From contig JAFRFD010000004.1 of assembly GCA_017434525.1 (NCBI GenBank), positions 36,950 through 100,949 of the forward strand: a stretch of DNA of 64,000 bases, in the 5' to 3' direction. Within the stretch, counting starts at the first letter, position 1; each line of letters starts with the position of its first letter. Below the pieces are notes generated by a model, which saw only the letters and a program-made list of their open reading frames with translations, did no database searches and had not been told where the DNA came from. Made by a program: the position numbers and the translations under genes. Below, piece by piece: positions 32,014 to 42,048 of this stretch. This DNA comes from Methanobrevibacter sp. (GTDB taxonomy: Archaea > Methanobacteriota > Methanobacteria > Methanobacteriales > Methanobacteriaceae).

Positions 32014-32850
32014 ATGAAAAACAAAGTGCTTTTTGGACCTGCAGGAAGTCCAGTCAATTATAAAGGTGCAGCATATAAAGCTCCAAAATTTATTTCTGAA
32101 GAAGGATTAAACTCTTATGAATACCAATCACCGTATGGTGTGAGGATTGGGGAAAAAGCTGCAACAACATTAAAAGAAGAATCAAAAAAGCATGATATCC
32201 TAATATCCATGCACGCACCATATTACATTAACTTATGTGCAAAGGAAGAATCAAAACTTGACAAAAGCATAGGGCACTTATTGGCCGCCGCACGTGCCGG
32301 AGAATGGATGGGCGCATATCGTTTAGTATTCCACCCTGGAGCTTACTTGAATAGAAAACCTGAAAAGGCCATGGAAATATCCAAAAACACTATCAACAGA
32401 TTATTTGAAGAACTCGAATCCGAAGGCATTGAAGAGTTTACTTTCGCTCCAGAAACAACAGGCAAAAGAACCCAATTAGGCAATGTCAGCGAAGTTGTTG
32501 AGTTATGTGCATCATTTGATCACTTTGAACCTACAATTGACTTTGCACATGTCCATGCAAGAGGACGAGGATTTTTAACTAAAAAAGATGATTATAATTG
32601 TATTTTTTCCATAATCGAAGACAATTTGGACATTGACATTCTTCATTGCCATTTTACAACCATAGAATACGGCAATGGAGGGGAAGTCAAGCACCACACA
32701 CTTGATGAAAGTGATGAATACGGTCCAAATATCAAAGATCTATTGGCTAATTTGATAGATAACGGTTGGAATGCAAATATCATCTGTGAAACACCTCAAA
32801 GAGATTTGGACGCTTTAAAAATGAAAGAAATATATGAAGAAATGATTTAA
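32014..32850 (+). CDS. nfo: Endonuclease IV (AP endonuclease)
   Basis: A 278-residue TIM-barrel protein. Its metal-ligand segments are all present: 'S-M-H-A-P-Y', 'V-F-H-P-G', 'A-P-E-T-T-G', 'D-F-A-H-V-H-A-R-G' and 'H-C-H-F'. These are the trinuclear zinc ligands of the endonuclease IV (Nfo) family, which incises abasic sites in DNA repair. The start is ATG 32014, following gap by 36 bp with a T-rich sequence in between. It converges on the zinc-ribbon gene. Confidence 0.88.
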   Translation: MKNKVLFGPAGSPVNYKGAAYKAPKFISEEGLNSYEYQSPYGVRIGEKAATTLKEESKKHDILISMHAPYYINLCAKEESKLDKSIGHLLAAARAGEWMGAYRLVFHPGAYLNRKPEKAMEISKNTINRLFEELESEGIEEFTFAPETTGKRTQLGNVSEVVELCASFDHFEPTIDFAHVHARGRGFLTKKDDYNCIFSIIEDNLDIDILHCHFTTIEYGNGGEVKHHTLDESDEYGPNIKDLLANLIDNGWNANIICETPQRDLDALKMKEIYEEMI

Positions 32851-32854
32851 GTTT

Positions 32855-33367
32855 TCAGTAATCCTTTACTGAATCTATTAAATCATCCATATCCTGGAAC
32901 AGACTATCAATATCTTGACTGTCCTCTTTATTTGAACCCATGTGAATGATTAATTCGTTGATTAAATCTTCCATCTTATCAACAAATGTTTCCAATGTAT
33001 GAATTTTATTAGCCAATTCCTTTTCAACAAAGGGATTTTCATCCGTGTTTAATTCAGACATCTTTTTTGCGATGCTTACCTGTGTAGAAAATAAGTTGTT
33101 TGACTTGGTGATTGAAGATGTGAATCTTTCATAAGCCATATGATTAAGATCAAAAAGCTTTTCGACCAATTCTTTAGCCTTGCCCTGTTTAATATCATAC
33201 TCCTGTTCCAATTCATCAATTCTTGCATCATATTCTGACGGTGATTTTTTCAGCTCGGACTCGTTTCGATAAACCGGCTTTCCACATTCAGAACAGAAGT
33301 TTTGACCGGCATCAATCCTAGCTCCACAGTAAATGCAAAAATGATTATGATTATCTTCAATAGCCAT
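32855..33367 (-). CDS. Zinc-ribbon protein with coiled-coil domain
   Basis: A 170-residue protein. Its N-terminus has a zinc ribbon with C-I-Y-C near 12-15 and C-S-E-C near 27-30, followed by 130 residues of charged helix with heptad character. This combination is common in Methanobrevibacter but its function is not known to me. There is no membrane segment or signal peptide. It may be a scaffolding or regulatory protein. Confidence 0.8.
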   Translation of the reverse strand: MAIEDNHNHFCIYCGARIDAGQNFCSECGKPVYRNESELKKSPSEYDARIDELEQEYDIKQGKAKELVEKLFDLNHMAYERFTSSITKSNNLFSTQVSIAKKMSELNTDENPFVEKELANKIHTLETFVDKMEDLINELIIHMGSNKEDSQDIDSLFQDMDDLIDSVKDY

Positions 33368-33411
33368 ATTTTATTATTTAAACATTTTATTTAATAAACT
33401 CTTTTGAAATA

Positions 33412-34479
33412 TTATTTTTTTCTTAGCTTCAAGACCACAAGCTCAGAATCTGTTCCCCACCTCATTGGAGTATCCATTGACCCCACACCGGTTGTGACAT
33501 GCAAATATTTGCCGGAACCATTTTTAAATAATCCCATATTATATTTAAACAATTTCCAAGCAAAATTTACGGCAGGATAAAACTGTCCCCCATGGGTGTG
33601 ACCGGACAATTGAATATCAAAGCCCAATGCAGAAAATTCCTCCCAATAATATGGAACGTGATAATTGATTATATTGACAAAACCCTCCTTGATTAATGAT
33701 TCATCAATTTTTGGAATTTCCCTGTCTTCAAAACTAAAAGTCAGGCCGAAAACATTTAAAAAATCAAATTCCATGCTTTCATTATCCAAAACAATTATCC
33801 CTGCTTTTTTACAGGCCGCAATTACATTTTCAATTCCGGGATAGAAATCATGGTTTCCAGGAGTGAATATTATCGGCATACCGACTTCCTTAAACTCAAG
33901 AAAATCATCCTCCTCGACAATTGACGAACCATCAGCAAGGTCTCCAGAAATGATTGCCAATTCACAGGAGTCTTCAAGTCCTTTAAGTTCTGATGAAATT
34001 TTATGAATAATCTCCCTGTGGCGCACAGATCCGAAATGAACATCAGAAAGGTGGACAATGTTGATATCCCTAGGCAGATTATCCAATTCGATAATCTTCT
34101 CATTGACAACTAATTTATAAGCTTTATAATAGTTATAAACACCTAAAATAGGCACGATTGCCAGTAAAAGACATATTAATTCAAAAGGAAGTTTGACAAA
34201 CATTCCCGCCAAATAAATCACTACGAGATCTATAAAAAGCATCAGTGATGCCCACATCCAGACTCCATCAACGGTTGACAGCAGCCTTCCAATGACTGTT
34301 GATTTTCTAGCTTCAAAAAACATTGGAACACAACGCACAAAACCGATGAATAGTGAAAACAAAATCAAGTAAAAATCATTCACTCCACCAAACAACAAAA
34401 AGATATATTTCATCAAAAAGAATTGGAAAACCATATAAAATGGAGCCGAAATTAAAACCCTCCTAGTCCTGAAACTCAT
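33412..34479 (-). CDS. Membrane-anchored metallophosphoesterase (YkuE/YaeI-like)
   Basis: A 355-residue protein with about four transmembrane segments in residues 1-125 and a cytosolic calcineurin-like phosphoesterase domain afterwards. The dinuclear-metal motifs are present: 'L-S-D-V-H-F-G-S', 'I-S-G-D-L-A-D-G', 'T-P-G-N-H-D-F-Y' and 'L-S-G-H-T-H-G-G-Q-F'. The start is ATG 34479. The family includes UDP-diacylglucosamine pyrophosphatase-like and phosphodiesterase members, but the substrate cannot be assigned from sequence. Confidence 0.88.
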   Translation of the reverse strand: MSFRTRRVLISAPFYMVFQFFLMKYIFLLFGGVNDFYLILFSLFIGFVRCVPMFFEARKSTVIGRLLSTVDGVWMWASLMLFIDLVVIYLAGMFVKLPFELICLLLAIVPILGVYNYYKAYKLVVNEKIIELDNLPRDINIVHLSDVHFGSVRHREIIHKISSELKGLEDSCELAIISGDLADGSSIVEEDDFLEFKEVGMPIIFTPGNHDFYPGIENVIAACKKAGIIVLDNESMEFDFLNVFGLTFSFEDREIPKIDESLIKEGFVNIINYHVPYYWEEFSALGFDIQLSGHTHGGQFYPAVNFAWKLFKYNMGLFKNGSGKYLHVTTGVGSMDTPMRWGTDSELVVLKLRKK

Positions 34480-34568
34480 AACATAACCTCTAAAAATACT
34501 TTGTCACAACAACTATTTATAATACTAAAACAAATGTTAGTGTGTAAAAAAATATCGGAGGTGAGCAT

Positions 34569-35693
34569 TTGAAAAGTGACAATAAAAAACAGGGAATAAA
34601 AACAACCAACCAAAAAACAACACTTATCGAAAATGAAAACAGAGAATATGCTGAATGTGTTGTATTGAAACCTGTGGGCTATCCGTTTGAGTTTAACTTA
34701 ATGGATGATGATTTTGAAATTAAAAATAAGGAATTGTTCGAAGAATACGCCCGTGAACAATGGTTAGGATTGGTTGTACGCGAAAACTCACACCTGTTTG
34801 ATCAAAAAATAATCCCTGATTACGGTTTTGAAATCGTTACTGCAAAACCAAACAATTCAATAATATCCGAAAATACGAAAATTAAACTAATTACTGATGA
34901 ATTAAATGCTAAAAAAGACAATAATCTAATCAGGTCAAATATACGCCTCCATGATATCGTTGGGCAAACCAATGCAAAAAATAAAGTTAAGGTAATAACA
35001 AAATATTTGGAAAATCCTGAAAGCTTTGGACCTTGGGCTCCTAAAAACATTCTGTTTTACGGGCTTCCAGGTACCGGCAAAACCATGCTTGTAAAAGCCC
35101 TTGCCAATGAGCTTGAAGTTCCATTGTATTTAATTAAAGCAACCACATTAATCGGAGACCATGTCGGTGATGGTGCATCCAAAATACATGACTTGTTTAA
35201 AAAGGCCAGCGAAAATGCGCCTTCAATAATATTCATTGATGAAATTGATGCGATTGCACTGCACAGATCATTTCAATCATTAAGAGGAGATGTTTCTGAA
35301 ATTGTAAACTCTCTTTTAACTGAAATGGACGGAATTAGTGAAAATAAAGCAGTGATAACTATTGGTGCAACAAACAATCCTACCAGCTTAGATTATGCGG
35401 TAAGAAGCAGGTTTGAAGAAGAAATCGAATTTAAATTGCCGGATGATAACGAAAGATTAGAAATCATAAAAAACAATCTTAAGACCATGCCATTAAACTA
35501 TGATTTGGACTTGGAAAAAATTGTCAAATTGACAAAAGGATTATCCGGAAGAGACATCAAAGAAAAAATTCTAAAGACCGCTCTCCACAATACTATTGCC
35601 AGCGATAGCGAAATAATTACAATGAAAAATATTGATTATGCAATCAATGCAATTAAAATTAAAAATAAAGATGTTAAAGGAATGTTTGAATAA
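34569..35693 (+). CDS. AAA ATPase of the proteasome-regulator/Cdc48-like type
   Basis: A 374-residue protein starting at TTG 34569 behind GGAGGTGAG. The N-terminal 120 residues match no family I recognise. The AAA domain has Walker A 'G-L-P-G-T-G-K-T' (Lys171), Walker B 'I-I-F-I-D-E-I-D' (Asp224-Glu225), sensor 1 'G-A-T-N-N-P' and an arginine finger region 'R-S-R-F-E-E-E'. It has one AAA module, unlike Cdc48, and lacks the coiled coil of proteasome-activating nucleotidase. A protein-remodelling role with unknown targets is likely. Confidence 0.85.
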   Translation: MKSDNKKQGIKTTNQKTTLIENENREYAECVVLKPVGYPFEFNLMDDDFEIKNKELFEEYAREQWLGLVVRENSHLFDQKIIPDYGFEIVTAKPNNSIISENTKIKLITDELNAKKDNNLIRSNIRLHDIVGQTNAKNKVKVITKYLENPESFGPWAPKNILFYGLPGTGKTMLVKALANELEVPLYLIKATTLIGDHVGDGASKIHDLFKKASENAPSIIFIDEIDAIALHRSFQSLRGDVSEIVNSLLTEMDGISENKAVITIGATNNPTSLDYAVRSRFEEEIEFKLPDDNERLEIIKNNLKTMPLNYDLDLEKIVKLTKGLSGRDIKEKILKTALHNTIASDSEIITMKNIDYAINAIKIKNKDVKGMFE

Positions 35694-35710
35694 AAAACAC
35701 TCTTTTTAAC

Positions 35711-36904
35711 CTATTTAAAAATATATTCTGCTGCTTCAATAATGTCAGCATCCTCTTCTTTTGCAGCTTTTTTAACTTTTTTAGAGATATCGAAAAATAT
35801 CTTATTGACAATGGAATTTGTTAAATTATCTAAAATTTTTACACTACCATCTACATCAGCCAACTTAAGTGATGCTTTTTGAGTTTCACGTTGTCTTATC
35901 TCTTCCATAGATGCTCTTAAACTACCAAGAATGTCATCAACTTCCATTATTTTAAACGATTCGTTAAGCAAAATGAACTCTTCATCGATGATGTTTTCAG
36001 CTTCGCCAAATTCCTTAATTCTGAGTTGAGTATTTACATCTGCAATCTCTCTTAAATCATCGATGTTGAACAATTTCACTCCCAAATCCACAACATCCTC
36101 TGAAATGTCACGAGGATTTGCAATATCCACCATCATCAAATCATCATAAGTCATTTCAATGCCCAATAGCCTTTCCTTATCAATTATGCTATGGGGAGCA
36201 CTAGTTGCACTAATAACCAGATCCGCTTCAGCCAGATATCTTTCCAAATCGTTGAATAAAATAGCTTCTCCGCCTAAATCCTTTGCAAGCTCTACAGCAA
36301 CATAATATGTCCTGTTAGCAACAAAAATAGCATTCAAATCTTTTTCAGCAAGGGCTTTTGCAACCAATTTACCCATTTTACCTGCACCAACAACCAAAAC
36401 AGACTTGTCATCAAGGCTTCCCATATGCTTTTCGGCAAGGTCAATGGCCGCAGAACCGATAGACACCGAACCCTTGTTTATGTTGGTTTTGTTTCTTACA
36501 ACCTGACCAACGTGAATTGCTTTTGTAAAAACAGTGTCAAGAACACGGCCGCAATGATGATTTTTTATAGCCTTATGTTTTGCATCTTTTACTTGGCCTA
36601 AAATTTGGTCTTCGCCTACAATCATTGATTCCAAACCTGAAGTCATACGCAATAAATGCATGATTGCGGATTGACCGTATTCAATCATGATGCTTTGATT
36701 TTCATGAGACAATAATTCGTCATCCTCAGAAATATAATCATTGTGAATATAATATTCCTTCCGATTGCATGTAGAAATCTCAACATATTCGCCGATGGAA
36801 TATTTTTCTTGTAATTTCCAAAACAGGTCGTCTATGTCTTTTGAAATATTTTCCATTGAATGTATGTCCGCAATTTTATGGTCGACTCTTAAATTAAGTA
36901 TCAC
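35711..36904 (-). CDS. hemA: Glutamyl-tRNA reductase
   Basis: A 397-residue protein beginning at GTG 36904, whose first bases overlap the TGA of the upstream siroheme gene (GTGA), so the two are coupled. The catalytic cysteine is Cys46 in 'I-S-T-C-N-R-K-E'. A Rossmann NADPH-binding segment 'V-V-G-A-G-K-M-G' and a C-terminal helical dimerisation region follow. It reduces glutamyl-tRNA to glutamate-1-semialdehyde, the first step of tetrapyrrole synthesis, needed for F430, corrinoids and siroheme. The nearby marker 9 and siroheme genes fit. Confidence 0.97.
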   Translation of the reverse strand: MILNLRVDHKIADIHSMENISKDIDDLFWKLQEKYSIGEYVEISTCNRKEYYIHNDYISEDDELLSHENQSIMIEYGQSAIMHLLRMTSGLESMIVGEDQILGQVKDAKHKAIKNHHCGRVLDTVFTKAIHVGQVVRNKTNINKGSVSIGSAAIDLAEKHMGSLDDKSVLVVGAGKMGKLVAKALAEKDLNAIFVANRTYYVAVELAKDLGGEAILFNDLERYLAEADLVISATSAPHSIIDKERLLGIEMTYDDLMMVDIANPRDISEDVVDLGVKLFNIDDLREIADVNTQLRIKEFGEAENIIDEEFILLNESFKIMEVDDILGSLRASMEEIRQRETQKASLKLADVDGSVKILDNLTNSIVNKIFFDISKKVKKAAKEEDADIIEAAEYIFK

Positions 36905-37521
36905 TCTAATCCCCTTATTAAATTATCAATATAATCCTTTGCTTCATCAATTTGATTGTTTTTAATCAAATCATTAATTTTTTCATCTTCAAATATTTGG
37001 TAGAGATATTCTCTCCTCTCTTTTTGATCATTAACCGTTTCTTTAAGAATTGAACGGGCATAATCCTGAAGTTCAATTTCCAAAATGTCCTCTTCAGATA
37101 TTATTGATTGAATTTTCTTTCTCAATTGACGAGCCATTAATGGGCTTTTGCCATTAGTAAAAATAGATATTTCAATTTCACCAATATTGAAACTTGTTGG
37201 AACAATAACGCATCCCTCTTGCGGATAATCTGCGCGATTTAATAATTTACCTTCAGATATTCCGGCAACATATTCGGACAACTCCTCATTTCCACTTGCA
37301 ACAACAACCAAATCACTCCACTCCACCAATTCGTCAACATCCTGAGTGGAAAACAAAACAGCTCCCTTATTTTCTAGCTCTTCAGACAAACTAGTTCCGG
37401 CCAACCTTACATTGGCCCCATGGTCTAAAAATCTGTTTGCTCTTCTGGTTGCAACTTCACCTGTGCCCAATATAAAGACATTCAAATCAGAAGTTTTTAA
37501 ATAAAGGGAAGTCCAATCCAT
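36901..37521 (-). CDS. Precorrin-2 dehydrogenase / siroheme synthase (Met8-like)
   Basis: A 206-residue protein. The start is ATG 37521, one base after the stop of the preceding gene, which gives the family's usual opening 'M-D-W-T-S-L-Y-L'. A longer reading from 37551 would overlap the upstream gene and lacks support. An N-terminal Rossmann motif 'I-L-G-T-G-E-V-A-T-R-R-A' binds NAD. The family oxidises precorrin-2 to sirohydrochlorin, an intermediate for siroheme, F430 and anaerobic cobamide synthesis. It lies between marker 9 and hemA in one operon. Confidence 0.9.
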   Translation of the reverse strand: MDWTSLYLKTSDLNVFILGTGEVATRRANRFLDHGANVRLAGTSLSEELENKGAVLFSTQDVDELVEWSDLVVVASGNEELSEYVAGISEGKLLNRADYPQEGCVIVPTSFNIGEIEISIFTNGKSPLMARQLRKKIQSIISEEDILEIELQDYARSILKETVNDQKERREYLYQIFEDEKINDLIKNNQIDEAKDYIDNLIRGLE

Positions 37522-37522
37522 T

Positions 37523-38005
37523 TTAATCAGAATCTTCAAGAGACCTTGCATGCAATACTTTTACAGCCGCTCTTAAATCATTATTACAATCAGTTAAAAC
37601 ATTCATGGCTTCTAATTTTGATACATGGAATGTTTCAGCCAATGCTTCAGCTCTTTCATCAGGATCAGGTTTTTGAACGCCCACTAACCTTTCGGACAAC
37701 TCTTTTTTCAAATCCAAATATTCATCATGACTCATTCCCATATTCCTTAAAGTCATGTCCCTTAATGGGCATGGTTTTGATGGCTTACAACACCAAACAA
37801 GTGAACCAAAACAGGTCCCTGCCCCTTCACCTAATCTAGTTTCTTTTCCAAATTGAACTTTAATGTCCACAAACTCTTGTGGAGTTAAATTAATCTGATG
37901 CAAAGCATTTAATACTGGACATGGTTTTACTGGAGGACAACAAAAAGCAAGTCCCCTTATATCTCCCCCTCTACAAATATGAGATGGTGCATCTTCCCAA
38001 GTCAT
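37523..38005 (-). CDS. Methanogenesis marker 9 domain protein with UBA-like C-terminus
   Basis: A 160-residue protein from ATG 38005 (GGAGG upstream). It has two related Cys-rich segments, 'C-C-P-P-V-K-P-C-P' (about 22-30) and '[10 protein letters not shown]' (about 71-80), plus an earlier 'H-I-C-R-G-G-D'. These are the features of methanogenesis marker protein 9, a protein almost confined to methanogens and of unknown biochemical role. The last 45 residues look like a UBA/NAC-type three-helix module ('[17 protein letters not shown]'). It is operon-linked to siroheme synthase and hemA. A metal or cofactor role in F430 metabolism is inference. Confidence 0.88.
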   Translation of the reverse strand: MTWEDAPSHICRGGDIRGLAFCCPPVKPCPVLNALHQINLTPQEFVDIKVQFGKETRLGEGAGTCFGSLVWCCKPSKPCPLRDMTLRNMGMSHDEYLDLKKELSERLVGVQKPDPDERAEALAETFHVSKLEAMNVLTDCNNDLRAAVKVLHARSLEDSD

Positions 38006-38150
38006 GATAAACCTCCAAAAAAATTATAATTCATTTCAATAATTCGATAAATATAAAATAATGATATAATTTATTTAAATTATAAATATATAATCTTTTG
38101 TATATATAGAATTAATGTAAAAAAATAAGTTTTAGGATTTAGGTTAAAAA

Positions 38151-38843
38151 ATGGCAAAAGAAATTCTGAAAATAGACAATATTACTATCACTTTAGAGAG
38201 AAAAAACATTAAAAATATGTATCTGCGCATTTTACCACCAAACGGTGAAGTAAAAGTTTCAGCACCTTTATTCATATCCGATGATGACATAGCCAATTTT
38301 ATTAAATCAAAAAAAGATTGGATTTTAAAAAAACAAAAATACATTGAGGAAAATGACATCAAATCACCATTGAAATACAATAATGGTGAAAAACATTATT
38401 TATGGGGAGAAGAATACACCTTACAATTAATTAAAAATGATGCCATAAAGCATGTTTTAATAGATAAAGAAAAATCCATAATGTATCTGCCAATTCCAAA
38501 AAGAAGTACAATTGAAAAAAGAAAAAAAATATTGGATGAATTTTACAGATCCGAAATGAGAAAAGCCATTCCTCCAGTTTTAGACAAGTGCACAAAAATT
38601 GTTGGAAAAACTCCTTCTGAAGTAAAGATAAGGAATATGAAAAACTGGGGAAACTGCAGGTATCAAGACAAACGGATTACACTAAATTTAAATCTTGCAA
38701 AAAAAGATCATGAATGTTTAGAATATGTTATGATACATGAATTATGTCATCTAATAGAATTCAATCATGGAAAAAATTTCAAAAAATTGATGGACAAATA
38801 CTGTCCAAAATGGAAAGAAATAAAAAAAAGATTAAATGAATAA
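38151..38843 (+). CDS. YgjP-like metallopeptidase (DUF45)
   Basis: A 230-residue protein with ATG 38151. The C-terminal half carries the zinc-binding motif 'M-I-H-E-L-C-H-L-I-E-F-N-H-G' (HExxH plus a third His) and the preceding 'K-N-W-G-N-C-R-Y' strand typical of the YgjP/SprT-like family. Its substrate is unknown; relatives include the eukaryotic Spartan-like proteases. It converges with atwA, with only 6 bp between the stops. Confidence 0.88.
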   Translation: MAKEILKIDNITITLERKNIKNMYLRILPPNGEVKVSAPLFISDDDIANFIKSKKDWILKKQKYIEENDIKSPLKYNNGEKHYLWGEEYTLQLIKNDAIKHVLIDKEKSIMYLPIPKRSTIEKRKKILDEFYRSEMRKAIPPVLDKCTKIVGKTPSEVKIRNMKNWGNCRYQDKRITLNLNLAKKDHECLEYVMIHELCHLIEFNHGKNFKKLMDKYCPKWKEIKKRLNE

Positions 38844-38849
38844 GAAAAA

Positions 38850-40451
38850 TTATCTTTCTTTAAGCATGTCTTCTTTTTCATCTACGGTTAATTTATCTAC
38901 GATTTCTTCAGGAGTACCTACATCTAGGAGTTTACCTCCTCTCATTAAAGCTGCCCTATCACAGACATCTAAAACAAAGTCCATATCGTGAGAAACGATA
39001 ATGAAAGTTTGTTCCAATTCTGAACGGGCTTTTAAAATGGAATCTGTTACTGTAACACGAGTAATCGGATCCATAGTTCCTGTAGGTTCATCCAACACAA
39101 TCAGAGTAGGTTCCTTAATTAAAACCTGTGCAAGTGCAACCCTATGTTTTTCTCCCACACTCAATTGGTCAGGATATTTATCAAGAATCATGGTTGCAAT
39201 ATCATGTGTAAATCCAACAGTTTCCAATGCATCGATAGCTTTAATTTTTCCAAATTCAGCAGGTAAATTCAAACTAATAGCATCAGTTAAATTACCGAGA
39301 ATGGTTCTGTGAGGATATAATGAATATTCCTGATGTAATAAACCAATATAAGGCATAATACGTCCACGATTAAGAGGACCTACCTTTGTCATATCAATCC
39401 ATTCATCACCAAGTTTAATTTCAATATTACCGCTACTTGGTTCAGTTAAACCCATTAACATCCTGGTGGTTGTTGTCTTACCGGAACCGCTTAAACCTAC
39501 AATTCCAAAGATTTCTTCTTTGTTAATAGTTAAATCAATTCCGTCAACAGCTTTAACTACACCACGTTCAATTGAATAATAATGTTTTTTAACGTTTTCA
39601 AGAACAACTTCAGGTTCACCGAACTCTGGAATTTCAGGTTTTTGAGGAACAGGCACTGTTGCCATAAATTCGTCAACGACTTTTTGAGGTTCTCCTTCCT
39701 CTTTAATTTGACCATCTTCTAACCATATAACAGTATCTGCAAGTTCAATCATTACTTCAGGCCAGTGAGAAGTGATTAACATGGTGATTCCTTCATCTTT
39801 AACCCCTTCTTTTAAAGTATTGTGAAGTTTAACTGCAGTCTGTGGATCGAGTGTTCCGGTTGGTTCATCTGCTAAAAACATCATAGGATTTTTAGCCAAT
39901 TGTCTTGCAAGCACTACTCTTTGTTTTTCTCCACCACTTAAATCACGAGCAACGTGAGTAATCCTATGGTTCATTTGAACCATTTCCAATAATTCCAAAG
40001 CAGCATAAATTTTTTCTTCATACTGTTTTTCATCACCCATTGCCCTCATGACATTCTCAATTACTGTTTCTTCATCATATAACGCAAAGTTACGTTGCAA
40101 CATGATGGAAATTCTTCTTTTAATACTGGCAAATAATTTTCTTTCGCAATTAAAGAAATCAACATCAGTTTTAGCTTCAAAAGTTCCCCCACAAATACAT
40201 TTTTCTCCAACATGAGATGGTGAATCTACAATACCACATTTTGGACAAACAGCAACGTTCATTATGATTTGACCTGCATCAGGTTTGTAATCCAATGTAC
40301 CCCTGAGCATGTTAATCAAAACAGATTTTCCACTACCACTACGTCCTAAAATTCCTAAAGTTTCCCCTTCGTTAATCTTTAAATTAATATCTTTAAGAAC
40401 ATCAACACCATCAAAAGTTTTAGTAATATTCTTAAGAGTTATAAAATCCAT
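38850..40451 (-). CDS. atwA: Methyl-coenzyme M reductase activation component A2
   Basis: A 533-residue tandem ABC ATPase from ATG 40451 (AGGTGA upstream). Two Walker A motifs are present ('G-R-S-G-S-G-K-S' near 36-43 and 'G-L-S-G-S-G-K-T' near 318-325), with two signature motifs ('L-S-G-G-E-K-Q-R' and 'L-S-V-G-E-K-H-R'). An inserted Cys-rich segment in the first domain (C-P-K-C ... C-I-C) looks like a zinc ribbon. AtwA uses ATP to help reduce the nickel of F430 and reactivate MCR. There is no transporter partner nearby, as expected for this soluble protein. Confidence 0.93.
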   Translation of the reverse strand: MDFITLKNITKTFDGVDVLKDINLKINEGETLGILGRSGSGKSVLINMLRGTLDYKPDAGQIIMNVAVCPKCGIVDSPSHVGEKCICGGTFEAKTDVDFFNCERKLFASIKRRISIMLQRNFALYDEETVIENVMRAMGDEKQYEEKIYAALELLEMVQMNHRITHVARDLSGGEKQRVVLARQLAKNPMMFLADEPTGTLDPQTAVKLHNTLKEGVKDEGITMLITSHWPEVMIELADTVIWLEDGQIKEEGEPQKVVDEFMATVPVPQKPEIPEFGEPEVVLENVKKHYYSIERGVVKAVDGIDLTINKEEIFGIVGLSGSGKTTTTRMLMGLTEPSSGNIEIKLGDEWIDMTKVGPLNRGRIMPYIGLLHQEYSLYPHRTILGNLTDAISLNLPAEFGKIKAIDALETVGFTHDIATMILDKYPDQLSVGEKHRVALAQVLIKEPTLIVLDEPTGTMDPITRVTVTDSILKARSELEQTFIIVSHDMDFVLDVCDRAALMRGGKLLDVGTPEEIVDKLTVDEKEDMLKER

Positions 40452-40524
40452 GAAATCACCTATTGAAATAATTTTTATTTTAAACCATTAATAATGTTTT
40501 CTAATAACAATTGTTTTAAAAATC

Positions 40525-41256
40525 TTAAAAATCAGATAGATTGAAGTCTAAATTCCCGGAGATAACTCCACGAGCTATTGAAAAACCATCTACTCCGGTT
40601 TCAATCATTTTTTGTGCATTAAGTTTATTGTTGACAGAATTATTTCCAATTACTTGAATTTGAACATTATTACAGATTTCCTTTAAAAGACCATAATCCG
40701 CATCGAAAACACCCATTTTCATAGCATCGACATGTAGATAATCTACACCTGCATCATCAATTATGGAAGCAATTTTTAAAGTATCAACTCCATCAACATT
40801 AGCCCTGATTTTAACTGAAACTTCACAACTAACATTATCTACAACTTCAGAAATAAAATCTCCCAAATCAGGTCGTTTTAACATTTCTTGCCCGCAACCA
40901 ATGGCTAAAATTTCTTCCTGGCGACAATGACAATTAATTTCAACAATATCCAAATCATTAATATTACCAACTTCAATGATTGGTTGGGGAGTTGTTGCCC
41001 TTACATTAGCTGATACTTTTACATCACTGTTAAATTTTTTAATTGAAGCAACTTCACCTTCAATATGTGAAAAAATCTCATCCAAAGGAAAATCAAACTC
41101 CTTTCTTCCTCTTTCAATGATTTTTCTGCTTGCTTCAATAGTGGGGGCGTCTAAACTATATCCCCCTAAAGTAGCTACATCAAAACCCAAAGGAATAACT
41201 TTATTTAAAAAATCAGCGTCAGTTATCCCCGCCATAGGTGCAACTACTTTAATCAT
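40525..41256 (-). CDS. DUS-like TIM-barrel protein (nifR3-related archaeal family)
   Basis: A 243-residue protein of TIM-barrel type. It opens with 'V-V-A-P-M-A-G-I-T-D', the classical dihydrouridine synthase-like start, and has 'V-E-I-N-C-H-C-R-Q' and 'H-V-D-A-M-K' segments. It is shorter than bacterial Dus and lacks their C-terminal helical domain. A flavin-linked reductase is likely, but tRNA dihydrouridine formation cannot be confirmed. It follows GTP cyclohydrolase III and cofD in the same direction, which might point to the F420 or flavin context instead. Confidence 0.75.
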   Translation of the reverse strand: MIKVVAPMAGITDADFLNKVIPLGFDVATLGGYSLDAPTIEASRKIIERGRKEFDFPLDEIFSHIEGEVASIKKFNSDVKVSANVRATTPQPIIEVGNINDLDIVEINCHCRQEEILAIGCGQEMLKRPDLGDFISEVVDNVSCEVSVKIRANVDGVDTLKIASIIDDAGVDYLHVDAMKMGVFDADYGLLKEICNNVQIQVIGNNSVNNKLNAQKMIETGVDGFSIARGVISGNLDFNLSDF

Positions 41257-41266
41257 AAAATATTCC

Positions 41267-42028
41267 TCAATATTCTTTTTCGATTACCCAAGTCCACATT
41301 TCATTATTATGTGCACGTATCTCTTCAAGACCTATATCTGCCATATATGCTGCATCTTCAGCATTTTTTCCACGACCGATACCTGCTTTAAGTTTAATGC
41401 CTATTTCCTCATCGATTTCAACCATGATGTCTTCAATTTCCTGTTCGGACAATCCATTACATGGAGACATGAAATTATCCCCACCGATGAAGAACAATAA
41501 TGCTCCTTTTTTAATTAATTTAGTCATTAAATAATGTTGAGCTTTATTTACCATGAAACTGGTGTCAAATGCTGATTCAATATCGGTTAATGTTTCGGTT
41601 ACGCTGTTAATATCAATGTGAGCTGCTTGAACGAAACTGTCTTCTTCATCAACTAAACTGTCTATAGCCAAAATTTCTTTTCTTTCTCCAGATTGAGCGC
41701 TTCCCGCCTTTTGAAGTGCGATAGTAGCTAATTTTTGTGCTTCATGAGGAGTTTCAGCAGCTCCTACACCCATACTGATAGTGATAGGATATCTGTTTCT
41801 AATAGATCTTTGAATCCTTAAATGGTCCTCTTCATCAAGACCATTTGAAATTGCAAGCAAATTATCAAATCTGGTAAAGAAAACCAGGCCTTTTTTATTA
41901 CCAAAATGATTGTTTAAATCGGCAAATAAACTTGCTTGTAGCATTTGTAAGTCGGATTCCGTACGTGGTCTTGGAGTAACAGTCCAAGGCCCATAATTGT
42001 CAATTTGTATTAATGTCATTTGTATCAT
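41267..42028 (-). CDS. arfA: GTP cyclohydrolase III
   Basis: A 253-residue protein from ATG 42028 behind GAGGCG. The opening '[15 protein letters not shown]' and the later '[13 protein letters not shown]' and 'F-I-G-G-D-N-F-M' segments match archaeal GTP cyclohydrolase III, related in fold to nucleotidyl cyclases with paired metal-binding Asp residues. It converts GTP to the formylamino pyrimidine that starts archaeal riboflavin and Fo (F420) synthesis. The cofD and cofE genes directly upstream fit that pathway. Confidence 0.93.
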   Translation of the reverse strand: MIQMTLIQIDNYGPWTVTPRPRTESDLQMLQASLFADLNNHFGNKKGLVFFTRFDNLLAISNGLDEEDHLRIQRSIRNRYPITISMGVGAAETPHEAQKLATIALQKAGSAQSGERKEILAIDSLVDEEDSFVQAAHIDINSVTETLTDIESAFDTSFMVNKAQHYLMTKLIKKGALLFFIGGDNFMSPCNGLSEQEIEDIMVEIDEEIGIKLKAGIGRGKNAEDAAYMADIGLEEIRAHNNEMWTWVIEKEY

Positions 42029-42048
42029 TGAATAATCGCCTCTTGATA

